A stretch of 64,000 nucleotides of DNA from CBDFLD01 sp965249005 (lineage in GTDB: Bacteria; Acidobacteriota; UBA6911): contig CBDFLD010000019.1 in assembly GCA_965249005.1 (NCBI GenBank), forward strand, positions 1-64,000, read 5' to 3'. Below are positions 62,733 through 64,000 of the stretch, in pieces. The notes under the pieces were generated by a model. It was not told the origin of the DNA and searched no databases. It saw nothing but the letters and a program-made list of their open reading frames with translations. Both the position numbers and the translations under genes were made by a program. The stretch's first letter is position 1; each line of letters begins with the position of its first letter.

Positions 62733-62825
62733 GGGACACTCCGCTCGTACTCCTGTTCGTAAACAGCACGCTTTTGCACGCTTGTTCCAGTCAAAGGGCC
62801 ACGAGGCGAGTTGTTTTCCGACGGA

Positions 62826-63578
62826 TCACAAAAAGCCCAAGGATTGAAACACGATCGCCCCCAAGATGCCTCCAACGATAGGCGCCACGATCGGAATCCA
62901 GCTATAGCCCCAATCGGAATTCCCTTTTCCTGCTATCGGTAGCAAAGCATGGGCCAGGCGCGGGCCTAGATCACGGGCGGGGTTTATCGCATATCCTGTG
63001 GGTCCTCCCAATGACAGGCCAATAGACCAGACGAGGAATCCAACCAGAAGCGGTTGGAACCCTCCGCTGAAAACGCGCGACAGGTCGAGATCTCCGGGCC
63101 CCGCAAGCACTTGAGCATTCGCCCCGATGGCCAGCACACCAAAGACAAGTACCGCTGTACCGATCACCTCCGCGACAAAATTGGCCGGCGCCTTTCTGAT
63201 TGCGGGGATCGTCGCAAAAACTCCGAGAATGGCAGTATGATCTTTGGTCTCTTCCCAATGAGGGAGATAGCACAACCATACGAGCCCCGCACCCAGGAAG
63301 GCCCCAATGACTTGCGCTACGATGTAGCCTGGAACCTGAGACCACGGAAAGGCGCCGATCGACGCCAGCCCGACGGTAACGGCAGGATTGATATGCGCCC
63401 CACTGATTCGTCCCACGGCGTAAATGGCAATGGCCACCGCCAAACCCCATCCCGTGGTTACGACCAGCCATCCCGAGTTCTGTCCTTTAGATTTGTTCAG
63501 TACGACATTCGCTACCACGCCATCTCCCAACACGATCAAGATCATCGTTCCCACGACTTCTGCGGCGTAACTGGACAT
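62826..63578 (-). CDS. glpF: Glycerol uptake facilitator (aquaglyceroporin)
   Basis: The 250-residue protein has six helices and both aquaporin half-helices: SGAHINPAVTVGLA (first NPA) and GYAINPARDLGPRLAH (second NPA). The Asp after the second NPA Arg is typical of glycerol facilitators rather than water-specific channels. It lets glycerol diffuse through the inner membrane. It lies between glpD and glpK and is read with them. Confidence 0.95.
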   Translation of the reverse strand: MSSYAAEVVGTMILIVLGDGVVANVVLNKSKGQNSGWLVVTTGWGLAVAIAIYAVGRISGAHINPAVTVGLASIGAFPWSQVPGYIVAQVIGAFLGAGLVWLCYLPHWEETKDHTAILGVFATIPAIRKAPANFVAEVIGTAVLVFGVLAIGANAQVLAGPGDLDLSRVFSGGFQPLLVGFLVWSIGLSLGGPTGYAINPARDLGPRLAHALLPIAGKGNSDWGYSWIPIVAPIVGGILGAIVFQSLGFL

Positions 63579-63652
63579 CCCTGCCTCCGAAGACAGATCT
63601 GGCGGTTAACTCGAGCTTTCTTTCCTGACCATCCACAATGACGACTCTGGAA

Positions 63653-64000
63653 TCACGAGCTTTCCGTACTATCGGGGTCGAACTCCTGTTTGTAAAGCTG
63701 GGTGGGGACAATGTACTGATCATAATAATGCGCGACCTCTTCGTCTGCCCGCGTTTTCGACCAGGTCAACTCCTCGGCCATCAGGGCGGCCACTCGGCCC
63801 GCGATCGCGACACCTTGATCGGGGCTGAAAGCGAGCATGCTTCGCCGCGCCATGAAGTCCGACACGCGCAGGCACTGTTCCTCTCTCACCGAGAACACGA
63901 CTTGGGCGGCAATATCGGGATAGCCCGTTCCAATCGGCTCGCCCAATTGCGGAAGGGACCGCACGAGTCGTACGACCGCTTCGGATCGCGTGCCGTAGAT
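63653..64000 (-). CDS. glpD: Glycerol-3-phosphate dehydrogenase, C-terminal part, runs off the window
   Basis: The frame is open to the right edge and ends at 63653, giving 115 residues. The text IYGTRSEAVVRL, VVFSVREEQCLRVSDFMARR and EELTWSKTRADEEVAHYYDQ matches the DAO_C domain of aerobic FAD-dependent GlpD, which oxidises glycerol-3-phosphate at the membrane. The N terminus and flavin domain are outside. It is 74 bases upstream of glpF and is the first visible gene of the operon. Confidence 0.9.
   Translation of the reverse strand: MYGTRSEAVVRLVRSLPQLGEPIGTGYPDIAAQVVFSVREEQCLRVSDFMARRSMLAFSPDQGVAIAGRVAALMAEELTWSKTRADEEVAHYYDQYIVPTQLYKQEFDPDSTESS

Overview
The window is a GC-rich bacterial chromosomal segment (roughly 55-60 % GC by eye) that most resembles an uncultured acidobacterium. 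The pointers are a TonB-dependent receptor with an N-terminal carboxypeptidase-regulatory domain (Oar type), a VWFA protein of the acidobacterial type, a giant SBBP-repeat surface protein, PQQ-like secreted beta-propellers, a TPR-tailed O-antigen ligase, and many secreted sugar-active enzymes. The assignment is inferred from gene content only. I found no tRNA, rRNA, CRISPR array or phage genes.

Layout: 1-3.2 kb holds two divergent PQQ-like propeller genes and the start of an exported TPR-like gene. 3.2-8.2 kb holds a 3-methyladenine glycosylase, the Oar-like receptor, tadA and an unknown gene. 8.5-21.7 kb is surface biology: a 1600-residue SBBP protein, an ECF sigma/anti-sigma pair, an O-antigen ligase, an MFS carrier, an OmpA protein behind a strong sigma-54 promoter, and a VWFA protein. 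22.0-29.4 kb is a respiratory molybdoenzyme locus (DMSO reductase family type II): Rrf2 Fe-S regulator, diheme-c plus heme-b gamma lipoprotein, alpha, beta, a small ORF, a TorD-like chaperone and an unknown HELxH/zinc-ribbon protein. 29.4-32.2 kb has two cupredoxin proteins, a lipoprotein and a degenerate type II dehydroquinase relative. 32-40.8 kb is mixed: HAD phosphatase, frameshifted methyltransferase, DRG-type GTPase, GH15, YkvI-like permease, polysaccharide deacetylase and a ferredoxin-like pair. 41-58 kb is catabolic: PhoD-like, LLM oxidoreductase, GH88-like, SDR, formiminotransferase-cyclodeaminase, Nramp relative, Gfo/Idh/MocA, DoxX, ApbE, TIM-barrel isomerase, SGNH hydrolase, CoA transferase and a disrupted esterase. 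58-64 kb has a GH38 mannosidase and a glp operon (glpD-glpF-glpK) reading leftward.

The most interesting signals are genome damage and small repeats. (1) A 115-bp MITE-like element sits in the signal-peptide codons of an esterase; removing it with one TA copy restores a complete secretion signal. (2) In the molybdoenzyme operon alpha lacks its C-terminal domain and beta lacks a start codon, joined at a Shine-Dalgarno-like AAAGGAGGA, as if a block had been deleted. (3) A 116-bp structured repeat occurs three times, with a compensatory base-pair change in its first hairpin. (4) Short CGCTTTCCGCT-type repeats cluster just after stop codons.
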